From: Rhabditoides inermis
Taxonomy: Eukaryota > Nematoda > Chromadorea > Rhabditida > Rhabditidae
DNA: 64,000 nucleotides
Assembly: GCA_963966185.1 (NCBI GenBank)
Contig: CAWZYM010000232.1
Span: forward strand, 452,001 to 516,000
Direction of reading: 5' to 3'
Part shown: piece after piece, positions 12,101 through 21,782 of the stretch
Position numbering within the stretch: the stretch's first letter is position 1
Layout: every line of letters starts with the position of its first letter
Made by a program: the position numbers and the translations under genes
Notes under the pieces: model-generated
The model's database searches: none
What the model was told of the DNA's origin: nothing
Seen by the model: only the letters and a program-made list of their open reading frames with translations

Positions 12101-15100
12101 TGACTTCTCCGGTCCTCCCGGCACGACGAACGCGTGGTACCAGCCCGAGGTGAACTCGATCTCGTTCCCTGCCGCCATCCTCCGCAAGCCATTCTACGAC
12201 CCCAACTGGCCGGCCGCCGTCAACTTCGGATCGATGGGAGTGATCGCGGGACACGAGCTCACGCACGGATTCGACGACCAGGGAGTGCAGTGGGACGGCA
12301 CCGGTGTGCTCAACGGGTGGATGGACGACGTGTCGAACACGGCCTTCAAGAAGATGGCAGGATGTGTGGTGAACGAGTACAGCGGTTTCTGCCCCCTGCC
12401 CTCCAACTACTCCACCGCCGCCTGCATTGATGGAGCCCAGACCCAAGGAGAGAACATCGCCGACAACGGAGGTGAGAAATGCAAATTCAAACGATTGGAC
12501 GTGAATTGCTAACTGCTGTTTTTCAGGAATCCACTCTGCGTTCCGCGCGTACCGCAACTTCCAGAACCTGAACGGACCCGATCCGGCAATGCCCGATAAC
12601 GTGGCCGGAGCGTTCACCTCGGACCAGCTGTTCTTCCTGTCGTTCGCACAGGTGTGGTGCCAACTGCCGCCCACCGCCGCCCAGGAGATGCGCCAGATCC
12701 TCGTCGACGTTCACTCCCCTTCCCTTTACAGAGTATTCGGTAAGTCGTTCTCTGTTTCACCTCTATCACACCACGTGTCAATTGCAGGAACGATCCAGAA
12801 CTTCCCGGCTTTCCGCGCCGCCTTCAACTGCCCCGTGGGCAAGAAGTACGCCCCCAAGGACCACTGCAACGTCTGGACTTCCGACATCACTCCCAGTGAG
12901 ATTGTTTTCGATCCTAGAATCCTAGAAAGAAAGAAACAAGGAATAATCTGATGTGTGTTGTTCAGGCTCTGGCATCCCGGTCATCAAAAACGACATCAAC
13001 GTGCCGGAGCCGGCGCACATCGTGCCGGAAGACATGCCCACATACAACGCCTACAGCACCGCGCTCGATCTGTTCAAGTACTCCACCGATGTCTCCAAGG
13101 ACCCCTGCAACGACTTCTACGGATACGTGTGCAGCAACTACAAGAAGGTGAGGGCTGTTCGCTCGAAGCAATGTTGATCAAGCGTCTTTCAGCCGGTGAG
13201 CTTCCACTTCGCCGACGCGAACAACAAGGTTCTGATGGCGCAGCAGCTGCAGGACGCCAGCTATCAGTCCACCATCCAGGTGTCCATCCTTTCCGCTGTT
13301 GAAAATACCAAAATGCTTTGAGAATTCGACGGCTCTGACTAAGACGAAGCAGCTGTTCGACTCGTGCGTCCATGCTCAGCCCACCATGAACAGCACTCTG
13401 GTCACCGAGGGAACCAAGATGGTCCTCCAGCGCATCAACTCTCTTGCCAACTTTATTGGCCCCTTTACCACCGTTTTCGGAGGTATGTATCCACTCACTC
13501 ATAAGCTGCTGAAGCAACCTGTTGTAGGAAGTGCCCCTACTGCTATGCCGTCTGCCACCAAGCTGGCACATGCTCTCGCGTACCTGTCGTTCAAGCAGGG
13601 CGTTGACACTCTGGTCACCCCGTTGGTCGACTCCAACTGGAAGGCACCCCGCACCGGATACCTCATGTTCATCGACCAGTCATCCCAGTACCTGCCCAAC
13701 ACCTACTACCAGGTACATTGCAGAAAACTTTCATTCACATTCAGTACAACACTGACTTTACAAATACTTATCAGTAGTTACGAACTGTACTGTACTTTTT
13801 AAAGCAAAGTTGTTCCAGGCTGACGCGTGGAAGGTGACCCATGACTCCTACGTTTCCGACGCGGTGACTCTCCTCAACAATTTTGTCAAGTCGCAAGGCA
13901 TGACGGCGCTCGACCAGACTGCCCTCAAGGCTGACATCGAGAAGTTTGCGGCCTTTGAGCAGCTTCTCGTTCTCAACTACTCCTCCACTGACACTCAACG
14001 CCGCAAGTACAACTACCAGTACAACCTCAAGTTGAAGACCGACCTGGCTGCCGCCTATCCCTTCCTCGACTGGACCACCTATCTGCACCAGGTGCCGGCT
14101 GCCAAAGAACAGATTGATGCGGCCACCTTCTCGGTGTCCGTCAATGAAATGGTGCACCTCGCAGCCCTCAACACGGCCATTCTCAACAAACAGTTTGACC
14201 CGGCCACCCTCGTCAACTACCTACACTTCCGACTGCTGCTTGCCAGCCAGGGACTGGTGCCCACGTACGGCAGCCAGGCAGTGCCGGTGGGAGGCGCGCG
14301 CTCGTGGGCCGGCATCGGCCGCAGTCGCCGCAAGCCCTTCCAGCTGCCGCACATCGTCACCGACGCCGCCGCCGACATCGCGTCCGGCTGCGCTGGCATG
14401 ACCCTCGACCTGATGCAGTTCGCCAACGGACGCGTGTTCATCGACAAGAAGTACCCCACCCAGAACGACCGCGAAGTGGTCAGAGCGTGAGTGTATCCAT
14501 TTTCCTCCTCCCAGCACTGATGACGATTGCAGGGCGGCCGGCAAGATCATCTCGAACGTGCTGCAGTCGTTCCAGTCGATGCTCGACCAGCTCGACTGGA
14601 TGAGCCCCGAGACCAAGGTCGGCGCGTACGCGAAGGTCGCCAACATCCGTGAGTACAATCGCACTGCAATAGTGGCTATGATTGTGTGTGTTGCAGAGAA
14701 GAACGTGGCGTTCCCCGATTGGATCACAGACAACGTGCAACTGGATGCGTACTACGCGCAGCTCTTCCTCGACCCCAAGGACTCATACCTACAGATCCTC
14801 GACAAGCTGACACAGTTCAACATCTGGCTCAGCTACAACCAGCTCACCAAGACCAACACTGACCGCTCCGACTTCCTCGGACAGCCAGGAATCGTCAACG
14901 CATGGTACCAGGTGAGCAGGGTATTCCATATCGTCTAGTTGTTTCAGTTAAACAAACGTTATCTGGAATCGATAGTAAACCTCTAACGGCTGAACTTTGA
15001 GAAACATTACATGGTTGCGTTTTCAGCCGGAGCTGAACTCGATCACTTTCCCGTCGGGAATCCTGCAGACGCCGTACTTCGACGTCAACTACCCGGCCGC

Positions 15101-15752
15101 CTTCAACTACGGAGGCATGGGCCTGGTCGCCGGACACGAGCTCACCCATGGATTCGACGACGAGGGAGTGCAGTGGGACAGCACCGGTGTCCTCTCCGGA
15201 TGGATGAACGACAAGAACAGCACGGACGGATTCAACAAGATGGCGCAGTGCGTGATCGACGAGTACCACGGCTTCTGCCCGCTCGACGCCACCAAGTACA
15301 CCCCGAACTGCATCAACGGAGAGCAGACGCAGGGAGAAAACATCGCCGACAACGGAGGAGTGCACGCGGCGTACAGGGCGTTCCGCAACCACGTCGCTCT
15401 CAACGGACCCGACCCCCTCATCACCGACCGGCTGTTCGGACAGTACAACGAGGACCAGCTCTTCTTCATGAACTTCGGACAGGTGTGGTGTCAGCAGGAG
15501 GAGACTCCCGAGCAGTACTACAAGCAGCTCATGGTCGACCCGCACAGCCCCGCCAACTACAGGGTCTTCGGTGCGTCCTCCTCCTCCTCCCCCTCTCTAT
15601 CCCCTCTCTCCCCCTCTATCTCACTCAACTCCCTCGTTTCAGGAACCATCCAGAACTTCCCGGCGTTCCGCACAGCGTTCAACTGCCCCGTCGACTCCAA
15701 GTACGCTCCGTCGAGTCACTGTAGTGTGTGGGTGCCGAACAACCCGCTGTAG
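6184..15752 (+). CDS. Membrane protein with three tandem M13 (neprilysin-like) metallopeptidase domains
   Basis: Exon 1 (6184-6219) and exon 2 (6487-6613) encode a short cytosolic N terminus, one hydrophobic anchor and an Asn-rich stalk, as in type II M13 ectoenzymes. Domain 1 exons: about 6980 or 7008 to 7062, 7206-7314, 7420-7464, 7700-7788, 7856-9473, 9529-9741, 9790-9897. Domain 2: 9963-10071, 10211-10319, 10425-10469, 10703-10789, 10857-12471, 12527-12739, 12788-12895. Domain 3: 12966-13147, 13193-13279, 13323-13482, 13528-13712, 13819-14486, 14533-14648, 14697-14911, 15027-15570, 15643-15752. Each domain has N-A-W-Y-Q, the zinc motif H-E-L-T-H, G-E-N-I-A-D-N-G-G and a C-terminal C-x-V-W. 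M13 enzymes cleave small peptides outside the cell. Domains 1 and 2 have no stop after C-N-V-W-T-S; the next exon joins in phase, so about 2,300 residues are predicted. As printed, domain 1 is frame-broken. Three separate genes are possible, but no internal start or promoter is seen. Confidence 0.8.
7206..9965 (+). repeat. First copy of a 2.7-kb direct duplication (M13 domain 1)
   Basis: Exons and introns match 10211-12960 almost base for base, including intron sequences, which indicates a very recent duplication or gene conversion. The match stops near the linker exons on each side. Differences are concentrated between about 7525 and 8055, where this copy has several extra bases. The following 1.8 kb differ at only a few positions. 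Confidence 0.9.
7700..8052 (+). pseudogene. Frame-broken part of M13 domain 1
   Basis: Compared with domain 2, the exon at 7700-7788 has one extra T near 7714 and one extra C near 7771 (89 instead of 87 bases). The exon starting at 7856 has two extra bases near 7868 and one near 8053. The literal reading hits TGA within the first exon and again at the start of the second. Extra single bases also occur in the neighbouring introns (a C near 7527, a T before 7699). So either this domain is a young pseudogene or the sequence here has uncorrected insertion errors. The error-like, homopolymer-biased pattern favours the second reading. Confidence 0.7.
10211..12960 (+). repeat. Second copy of the 2.7-kb direct duplication (M13 domain 2)
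   Basis: Near-identical to 7206-9962 and fully open in the expected frame: exon 10857-12471 alone encodes 538 codons without a stop. The intron after 10789 begins with GC (GCGAGT) instead of GT in both copies, so it is a conserved GC-AG intron. Confidence 0.9.
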
Positions 15753-15905
15753 ATCATCCAACCATCTCATCTTTTCCTTGCCATCCGCTCTCTCAGGCTC
15801 CCCTCGTAGGAACCGTCTTCGTGTCTCAACTATTTGCTAGTTTTGAATTTTGTACGCACAAGTGCAACTATTTATCGATCTGTGATGATAAATGATATCA
15901 TTAGT

Positions 15906-18773
15906 TTACTTTTGTACGTCAATGACTACTGGCGGGACGGCGATTTTATGGGAGGGTTGAGGTTGCGGGACAGCCGGGGCGACCGCTACTGGCACGACCT
16001 GAATGGCCGCAGGTGCCGGAGGGTAGACATAGGGATAGACTGGATGGTACAGTGTCCGGACGCCGACACCCTGTGCCTGCATGTCCCGATACTGAGCCGC
16101 CAGTTTCTCCACGTCCGGGAACTCGCTCTTCTTTGCCACTTCAGATTTGAAAGCAGTGTGAGGAGCACTAGCCGTGAGCACGATTGTCGGACCATCCTAA
16201 AGAAATATATGAGAGATGAGGGGAGAGAGAGAGGGAGAGGGAAAGGGAGAGGGAGGGAGAGAGAGAGAGAGAAATAGGAAGAACGGACCAGATCGCTGCC
16301 GCCTCCGTCGAGAAGCTCCTTTGTGGGGCACACTCCTGTGTGATAACATATCCACGCCCCGTATGCTCGCACGTCCGTGTTCACTCCATAGCTGTACTCA
16401 TCTAGACGACAGTACTACAACAGCAATGTCCCGCCCACTCACTCTTGTACATCTGATCCATACACGACGTGCCGTGAGACACTAGTCCTAAACATACATG
16501 GATGATCGGAATTCTATTTTCGTTTGTTTCACACAACAAACCGTGCACAACCAAACGATTGCGTGTGTCCTGCTGCAGAATGCCGCCTCCAGAATCGCCC
16601 TGAGAAAAAAGTGCGTGTGAATTTGGCAAAACAAGCCTCAGAGGTTTTCCTGTCAAGGAATCTCTAATCATGGGATATCAGATGACACGCATGAATGTTG
16701 ATCATTGGCAGAGTGGAAAGCAAGCTCGCTATCCACTACACTACATGTGTGCGTTCGCACCGGCTCCTATTGAATAGAAGACATAAATCACACAAATAGT
16801 GATTTCAAATTTCGCAAAATTTGGCCTCAGAGATACTCCTGTGAGGGAGTCGTAATCATTGATTATCAGATGACACGCATGAATGTATATCATCGGCGGA
16901 CCGCGACGGGAGTCGAACCAGCGACCTACAGCGTGATGCCGGCGCTCGCTAGCCACTACACCACGTTAGCATGCCACGCAGTATCTCTCTTTCCTCACTC
17001 ACGGCACACACATTCTTCTGTCCCACTTCATCGGAACAGAATGTTTTCGAGATTTCTTTCGGGTATGTCGGCTCGCATCTGAAATAACAAATTATAAAGT
17101 AGCAACATGTTCTTGTGATTGTTCGCACGTTCCACCCAGGTCCACGTAGCGAAGCACGTCTGCAGCCACTGAAAGCAAACGGACATACATCATACATGCG
17201 ACAATGAAGTACTCACTCCCCGCTTCGGTCAGGCCCCATCCGAATCCAATGTATCCCTGCGAAGGCACGCGCTCTTTTCTGGGAAGACAAAACGGGAAGA
17301 TGTTTGCATCAGCCACATCCTGAATGCAGTAATTCAGTTGTGAAGTGTTTTTCGAACATACCCTGTCCAACTCAATGATAGCAATGTCGCCCTCTCCATT
17401 GCACACGCTTGATGCGAAGCGCTCGTTGATCCACGCCTAAACAACTTGTATTGGTTCCTTGTTCATTCCCACCTTGACCGCTCGATACGTAGTGTTTCGA
17501 TGCCTATCCGATCCAGCCATGTCTCCAATAGTAATCCTCCAGTCATCCACAGAGAATGGTGCCACACGGCCCTTGTTGGAGCTGAATCACAAGGGCTACA
17601 ACCATACTAGAAACAAGGAACTCACATGCAGTTGTCGATGTTGTACCAACAGTGTGCTGCAGTGAGCACATGTCGCGGTGAGATGAGAGAGCCGCCACAT
17701 GAGGTTACTGTACAATATGAATTATGCGCAATTACGTACTTTTGCGATAAACGCACTTTCGATTGTGCTTATTAGACTAGTTTACGTTTTACTTTCACAA
17801 GAGAAAAAAACATAACTATAACATATTTATGTTGTTCCGTCTAACTGTAATTCCATTTTTCAATTATGTCGTTTTAGATTTCTTCTTCTTTTCCCCGCGG
17901 CGTGCGGTCGGATCCCCATTTTGCCCCACCGCCGCCGAGTGTTTGGTCATCGACAAGAATCCTTCCCGAGTAACCAGTGAGGCGGCGGGAAGTACCCTCA
18001 CGTGGAAGCAGCTATGGCGCGAGGAGATACTAATTGGCATGGAAACAAAGGAAACCCCGGAGCTCTTCACGTCAATAATGATACTCTAATGGTCCAGGAA
18101 TGATTATCGATCAAGTATCGTCTTCCCACCACTAACCTCGTCACCTACCTGTCTTTCCCCGGCGTTAGCCTATGTATCTAGATTCTTAGGCACTACTGTA
18201 TGATTCATATCATTATGATTGTGTTGTCATATTCAGATATAACGATTCCGGATGAACGATTGATTTGATTGATTTGATTGTCGTTTCAGATTATGACCAC
18301 ATTCGAATTCGATAGACTCAAAAATATAATTGATGCGCATATTTTGATTACGAAAAGTTTCATATTATTGTATATTATACATGATGGATGGCCTAATCTT
18401 ATATTTTATAGATTCAAACGGCGATTTGGTTAGTAATTTGTGAGAAGTTCAGCTAGAATGCAGCAGAATGAAATAATGTCACTATAAAGACCCTTCCAAA
18501 ATAATTTGTGTGTGACAGTGTGACCCTATTTTAAAGAAAGTACATAGATTGATTCACATTAGAATCAGTCACCCTTTTTTACAATTCTAAACTACTGTTT
18601 TTCATAAACCATGTGTGTTTTAGCGCTATTTACGACATCATCTATACCTTTTTGCAATGTCTGTACCACGTGAAAGAATTATATTGCCTATAAAACATTC
18701 ATAAAGTTATCATGCCATGTTCTTACACGTTCTTACTGTGAAGCTCCGCTAGCCAACTGTGATGATTTATTAT

Positions 18774-18833
<60 letters not shown>

Positions 18834-19080
18834 ACCGGAATTCTTGAGATGTGCAGCGGCAGAGAGGGCGATCGTCTCCACTTGCACTCCGTGTAGTATC
18901 TTGAACGTCTCTTCCTTGTGTCCGCCCCCTGAATGGTCCTTCCTCCTTCTCTCTCCCATCCCTCCTCTCACCTCGCACGAACTTCCCGCACTGCTTGTCC
19001 ACTCGAATCATCTCCTTTCGAGTGAGTCTTCCCGCCTCGGTCGAACCGCATACGAGAAGCAACCACGCCAGCCACATCAC
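15906..19080 (-). CDS. Secreted trypsin-like serine protease (S1 family)
   Basis: Eleven exons: 18972-19080, 18836-18928, 17626-17707, 17473-17581, 17362-17436, 17217-17319, 17129-17168, 17003-17078, 16443-16599, 16289-16401, 15906-16196. Phases add up to 416 codons including the stop. A signal peptide (M-M-W-L-A-W-L-L-L-V-C) is followed by a short cysteine-containing propeptide and a K-I-L-H-G segment at the expected activation site. The catalytic triad is complete: T-A-A-H-C (His), G-D-I-A-I-I-E-L (Asp) and G-D-S-G-G (Ser). The protein ends in a Pro/Val/Tyr-rich tail of about 50 residues beyond the protease fold. The I-L-H-G start differs from the usual I-V-G-G, and the segment to T-S-C-G-G is short, so activation may be unusual. 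Substrate is unknown. Two introns carry repeats: the second is 1.1 kb with (GA)n and a dispersed element; the eighth holds two SINEs. Confidence 0.88.
16620..16745 (-). mobile_element. Partial tRNA-derived SINE copy
   Basis: Read on the minus strand it begins with a tRNA-like head (GTAGTGTAGTGGATAGCGAG) and shares its tail with the element at 16795-16975, including the block ATTCATGCGTGTCATCTGAT. It lacks the B-box part. It sits in the intron before the exon encoding G-D-S-G-G of the trypsin gene. Confidence 0.6.
16795..16975 (-). mobile_element. tRNA-derived SINE
   Basis: On the minus strand the head reads like the 5' half of a tRNA (GTGTAGTGGCTAGCGAG, an A-box-like region). A good B box follows (GGTTCGACTCC), then an unrelated tail of about 100 bases shared with the copy at 16620-16745. 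It is not a working tRNA gene, because no acceptor stem closes around it. RNA polymerase III promoter boxes with a non-tRNA tail define a SINE. Confidence 0.65.
17870..18290 (+). repeat. Dispersed repeat with TTGATT-type tail, intronic
   Basis: Starts with a GC-rich block and ends in ATATAACGATTCCGGATGAA followed by repeated TTGATT units. The same architecture and similar end are seen at about 39290-39690 and 44330-44720. A GC-rich 5' part, diverged body and short tandem 3' tail suggest a non-autonomous retroelement. It lies in the second intron of the trypsin gene, so the open reading frames in it are not exons. Confidence 0.5.
18778..18830. repeat. (TC)n microsatellite
   Basis: More than 50 bases of perfect TC on the + strand (GA on the gene strand), starting a few bases after the splice donor of trypsin exon 2. 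Confidence 0.95.
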
Positions 19081-19555
19081 AACTGTACTGCCGAACCGTC
19101 TTCACACACATCACACCACCGCCATCTCATTTGCATAATGCATTCACGCCTGATGGATTCAATTGATCGAGACAAAATGAAGCACATCGAAACAAAACAA
19201 ACGAAGCAGGGGAATAGGGAGTTGTGAATATCTATCTAATAAACTAACGAACCACTCTCCTCCCATACTGTTATGTATAGTTCTGTCTCTTCTCATCTTG
19301 TCAGAATGTGCGTCATATGCCGTCTGCAGAGCATTATCCAACACCGATTATTGCACGCTCTCTCTTTTTGTGTGAGTGGGGGAGTACACTGACTGTGGTT
19401 ACTTCATGCTCCCTCTGACTATATATGTGAGTGGTTAGCTAGACTGTGATCCGCATTCGACATGAGTCTCATGCGCACTCTTTCTACATTCCCATTCCCA
19501 TTCACTTGTTTCATCACTCTACTTAGAACGTAGCCACGAATTTCTTTCTTCTCGG

Positions 19556-19601
<46 letters not shown>

Positions 19602-20150
19602 CCTCCCTCCCTCCCTCCCTCCCTCCCTCTCTCTCCCTCGTTCCTTCCCCTCTCTCCTCTCACATCACAAGTGCGCGAGGGGGACAGGCCACCTCATTGT
19701 CATTCCCCGCACGCGCTCTTCCCTTTACCGAAACAACATGATGTAGTCAGCCAGTGTGTGTCAGTCTCCCTACTGTAGTTGTACATGCGGACCTCTCACT
19801 GTATTCGTTCCTCGAAATCCATTCCTTTTTCATCATTAGCCCGTGATTCACAATATTTACCGCGTTTTTATTTGTCTATCCGCCATCGTGCGTCGTCTTT
19901 CACCTTTCTAGTCTATGAGAAGACAGCGAGTCCATCCATCCTCACACTAGAATCATCTCGGTGCACTCATGCTCGCAATTCATTGTCTGTCCACTCCAGA
20001 CAAACAACACTATCAATACTTGCTGTTTTCACTCTCTAAACCCACCAGAATTTTCTGGAACAATTTTCTTCTCGAATTTTTTACTTTCGCGAACTGTCGT
20101 TATTCGAAACATTGTGCGTATCTCTCACTCGTCTTCGTTTCTTACAGACT
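19081..20150. other. Divergent intergenic region with pyrimidine microsatellite
   Basis: Lies between the minus-strand trypsin gene and the plus-strand peptide gene. A (TC)n tract passes into (TCCC)n between about 19560 and 19635. A TTTCTTACAG acceptor ends at 20147, three bases before the next start codon, consistent with trans-splicing or a 5' UTR intron. No coding exon seen. Confidence 0.5.
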
Positions 20151-20713
20151 ATGGGTTTGTGGCAGTTCGTCTTCTCTCTGCTCTGCTTGTGTGTCCTTAC
20201 CTCCTCTCAGATGCTCGACAGATCACAGCAAGGACAACGACTCAGCCGTATATTCGGGTACGTTCACTCTTTTCAATCTTTTGTTTTAGTCTAGGCTAGT
20301 CGTTTCGAAGTTTATGACATATCTGGAATATTAAATTAACAAATGTAAGGTTGGTCAATCATTAGCGAGTTACTCGAATGCCTGTTATAGTATTGTGTCA
20401 TAATTAACCTCCCACAAGACTCGAAAAGCATCATCTGACTCAATCAGACTAATTCAATTTGTCCCCTGCGGCTTCTCTCATTTACACATATATTAGCCGG
20501 CGCACCATTGCAAATGCACACAAACGGAGCTTTGCGAGAAAACTGGAAGGAATGTGGTGCGAGGTGTGTGTCTGCAGGCTGCCTCCGACAGTCAACTGGG
20601 TGGTTCGATCGTATCCCCAAGTGGACAAGAGGAACTACGACCGAAACTGCTTCTTCTCCGTTGTGCAGTGCATGCTCTACCGACAGAAGGACTCCTCGGG
20701 CAGACGACGTTGA
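20151..20713 (+). CDS. Putative neuropeptide precursor with allatostatin-C/somatostatin-like disulfide peptide
   Basis: Two exons (20151-20257, 20497-20713) give exactly 108 codons, a 107-residue protein. It starts with a clear signal peptide (M-G-L-W-Q-F-V-F-S-L-L-C-L-C). Basic processing sites follow: R-I-F-G-R-R (a possible amidation site), A-H-K-R, V-D-K-R and a C-terminal S-S-G-R-R-R. Between V-D-K-R and the final G-R-R-R lies N-Y-D-R-N-C-F-F-S-V-V-Q-C-M-L-Y-R and a short tail. Two cysteines six residues apart, with aromatic residues after the first, are the signature of allatostatin-C and related somatostatin-like peptides. These act through rhodopsin-type GPCRs. A separate C-E-V-C-V-C cluster lies upstream. 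The two other frames of exon 2 were checked: only this frame matches the exon-1 phase with a signal peptide. Identity as an AST-C orthologue is inference. Confidence 0.7.
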
Positions 20714-21079
20714 GCGGCCATCTAGAACGACCATCCCGACGAAGCATAGCCACCTATTTGTACATTCACTTGCTTGTGCGGATAAATTTCTTTCTGTTAT
20801 TCGCCCGACGCATTTTGAAAAAAATGTAAATGTGTAAGATTCAAGGTGTGAGAATGCGGTAATCATCCACATTCACTATATCACAATCGCGTCAGCCGCA
20901 TTGGCGACTATCAAAATAGCACGTCAACGCCACAAATAGAAATACGAATGACGATCACATCATGTTCGGACTTTTTACAGGGTTTTGTACGAAGGGTATG
21001 CTGTCGAATCGAAAGGCAATTTGAATCATCACATGAATAAACGGGAATACTCGAAAGGTTGACTAGAATGGGCGAGGGA
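20714..21079. other. Convergent intergenic region
   Basis: Between the 3' ends of the plus-strand peptide gene and the minus-strand K2P gene. No exon or recognised repeat was seen. Confidence 0.4.
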
Positions 21080-21727
21080 CTACATCTCTTCCTTGGTGAT
21101 GTTCACCCTGCCGAAGCCGCCGCCGTAGATGTCTTGGCCTGACTTGACGAATGTCGCGATAGAACGCACCGTCAGATTGTTCAACATCTCGTTCATGGCC
21201 TGAAAGAGTAAGGCTGCGAGAGAGAGAGAGAGAGAGAGAGAGAGCTGCTCACGTCATTCTCGTTTTCGTCCTGCCTCGGCGCAGCTTCCTTGTCGTCCGG
21301 ACGTGGCTTCATTTCCATTCTGGAAACGACTCTCTCGATCCCACTCTCTCCGTTACACACTCACTTTGTCTTGTCTTCGACCTTGCTCTTTCCTCCGAAG
21401 CACATTTCGAGTTTTGCTTCGAACAGGTGGAAGATACCGTATACTCCCGCCTCGAGGGACACGAATGTGTGACGGTTGATAACCTCAACGAAACACAATC
21501 AGTTCACAATACCATAACCCTCTCATTCACCACATGTCCATGTGCACTCTATTTGAAGGATGGATGAATATGGTGTGTTGAGTGTTGTGTTTCAATAACT
21601 AACTGATGAGTGATTGTACGAATTAGTATTACAGAACTGACCTACTTCCGTCTTTTCCTTCACACAAGACACCAGTAACGACGACTTGAATTTTTCTTTT
21701 CTTTTCGTGCATTTAGTACTTTCTAAT

Positions 21728-21782
<55 letters not shown>

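Noticed and set aside
17864..18089. Possible extra trypsin exon in the second intron
   Set aside because: The sequence belongs to a dispersed repeat also seen near 39300, and exon 2 joins exon 3 in phase without it.
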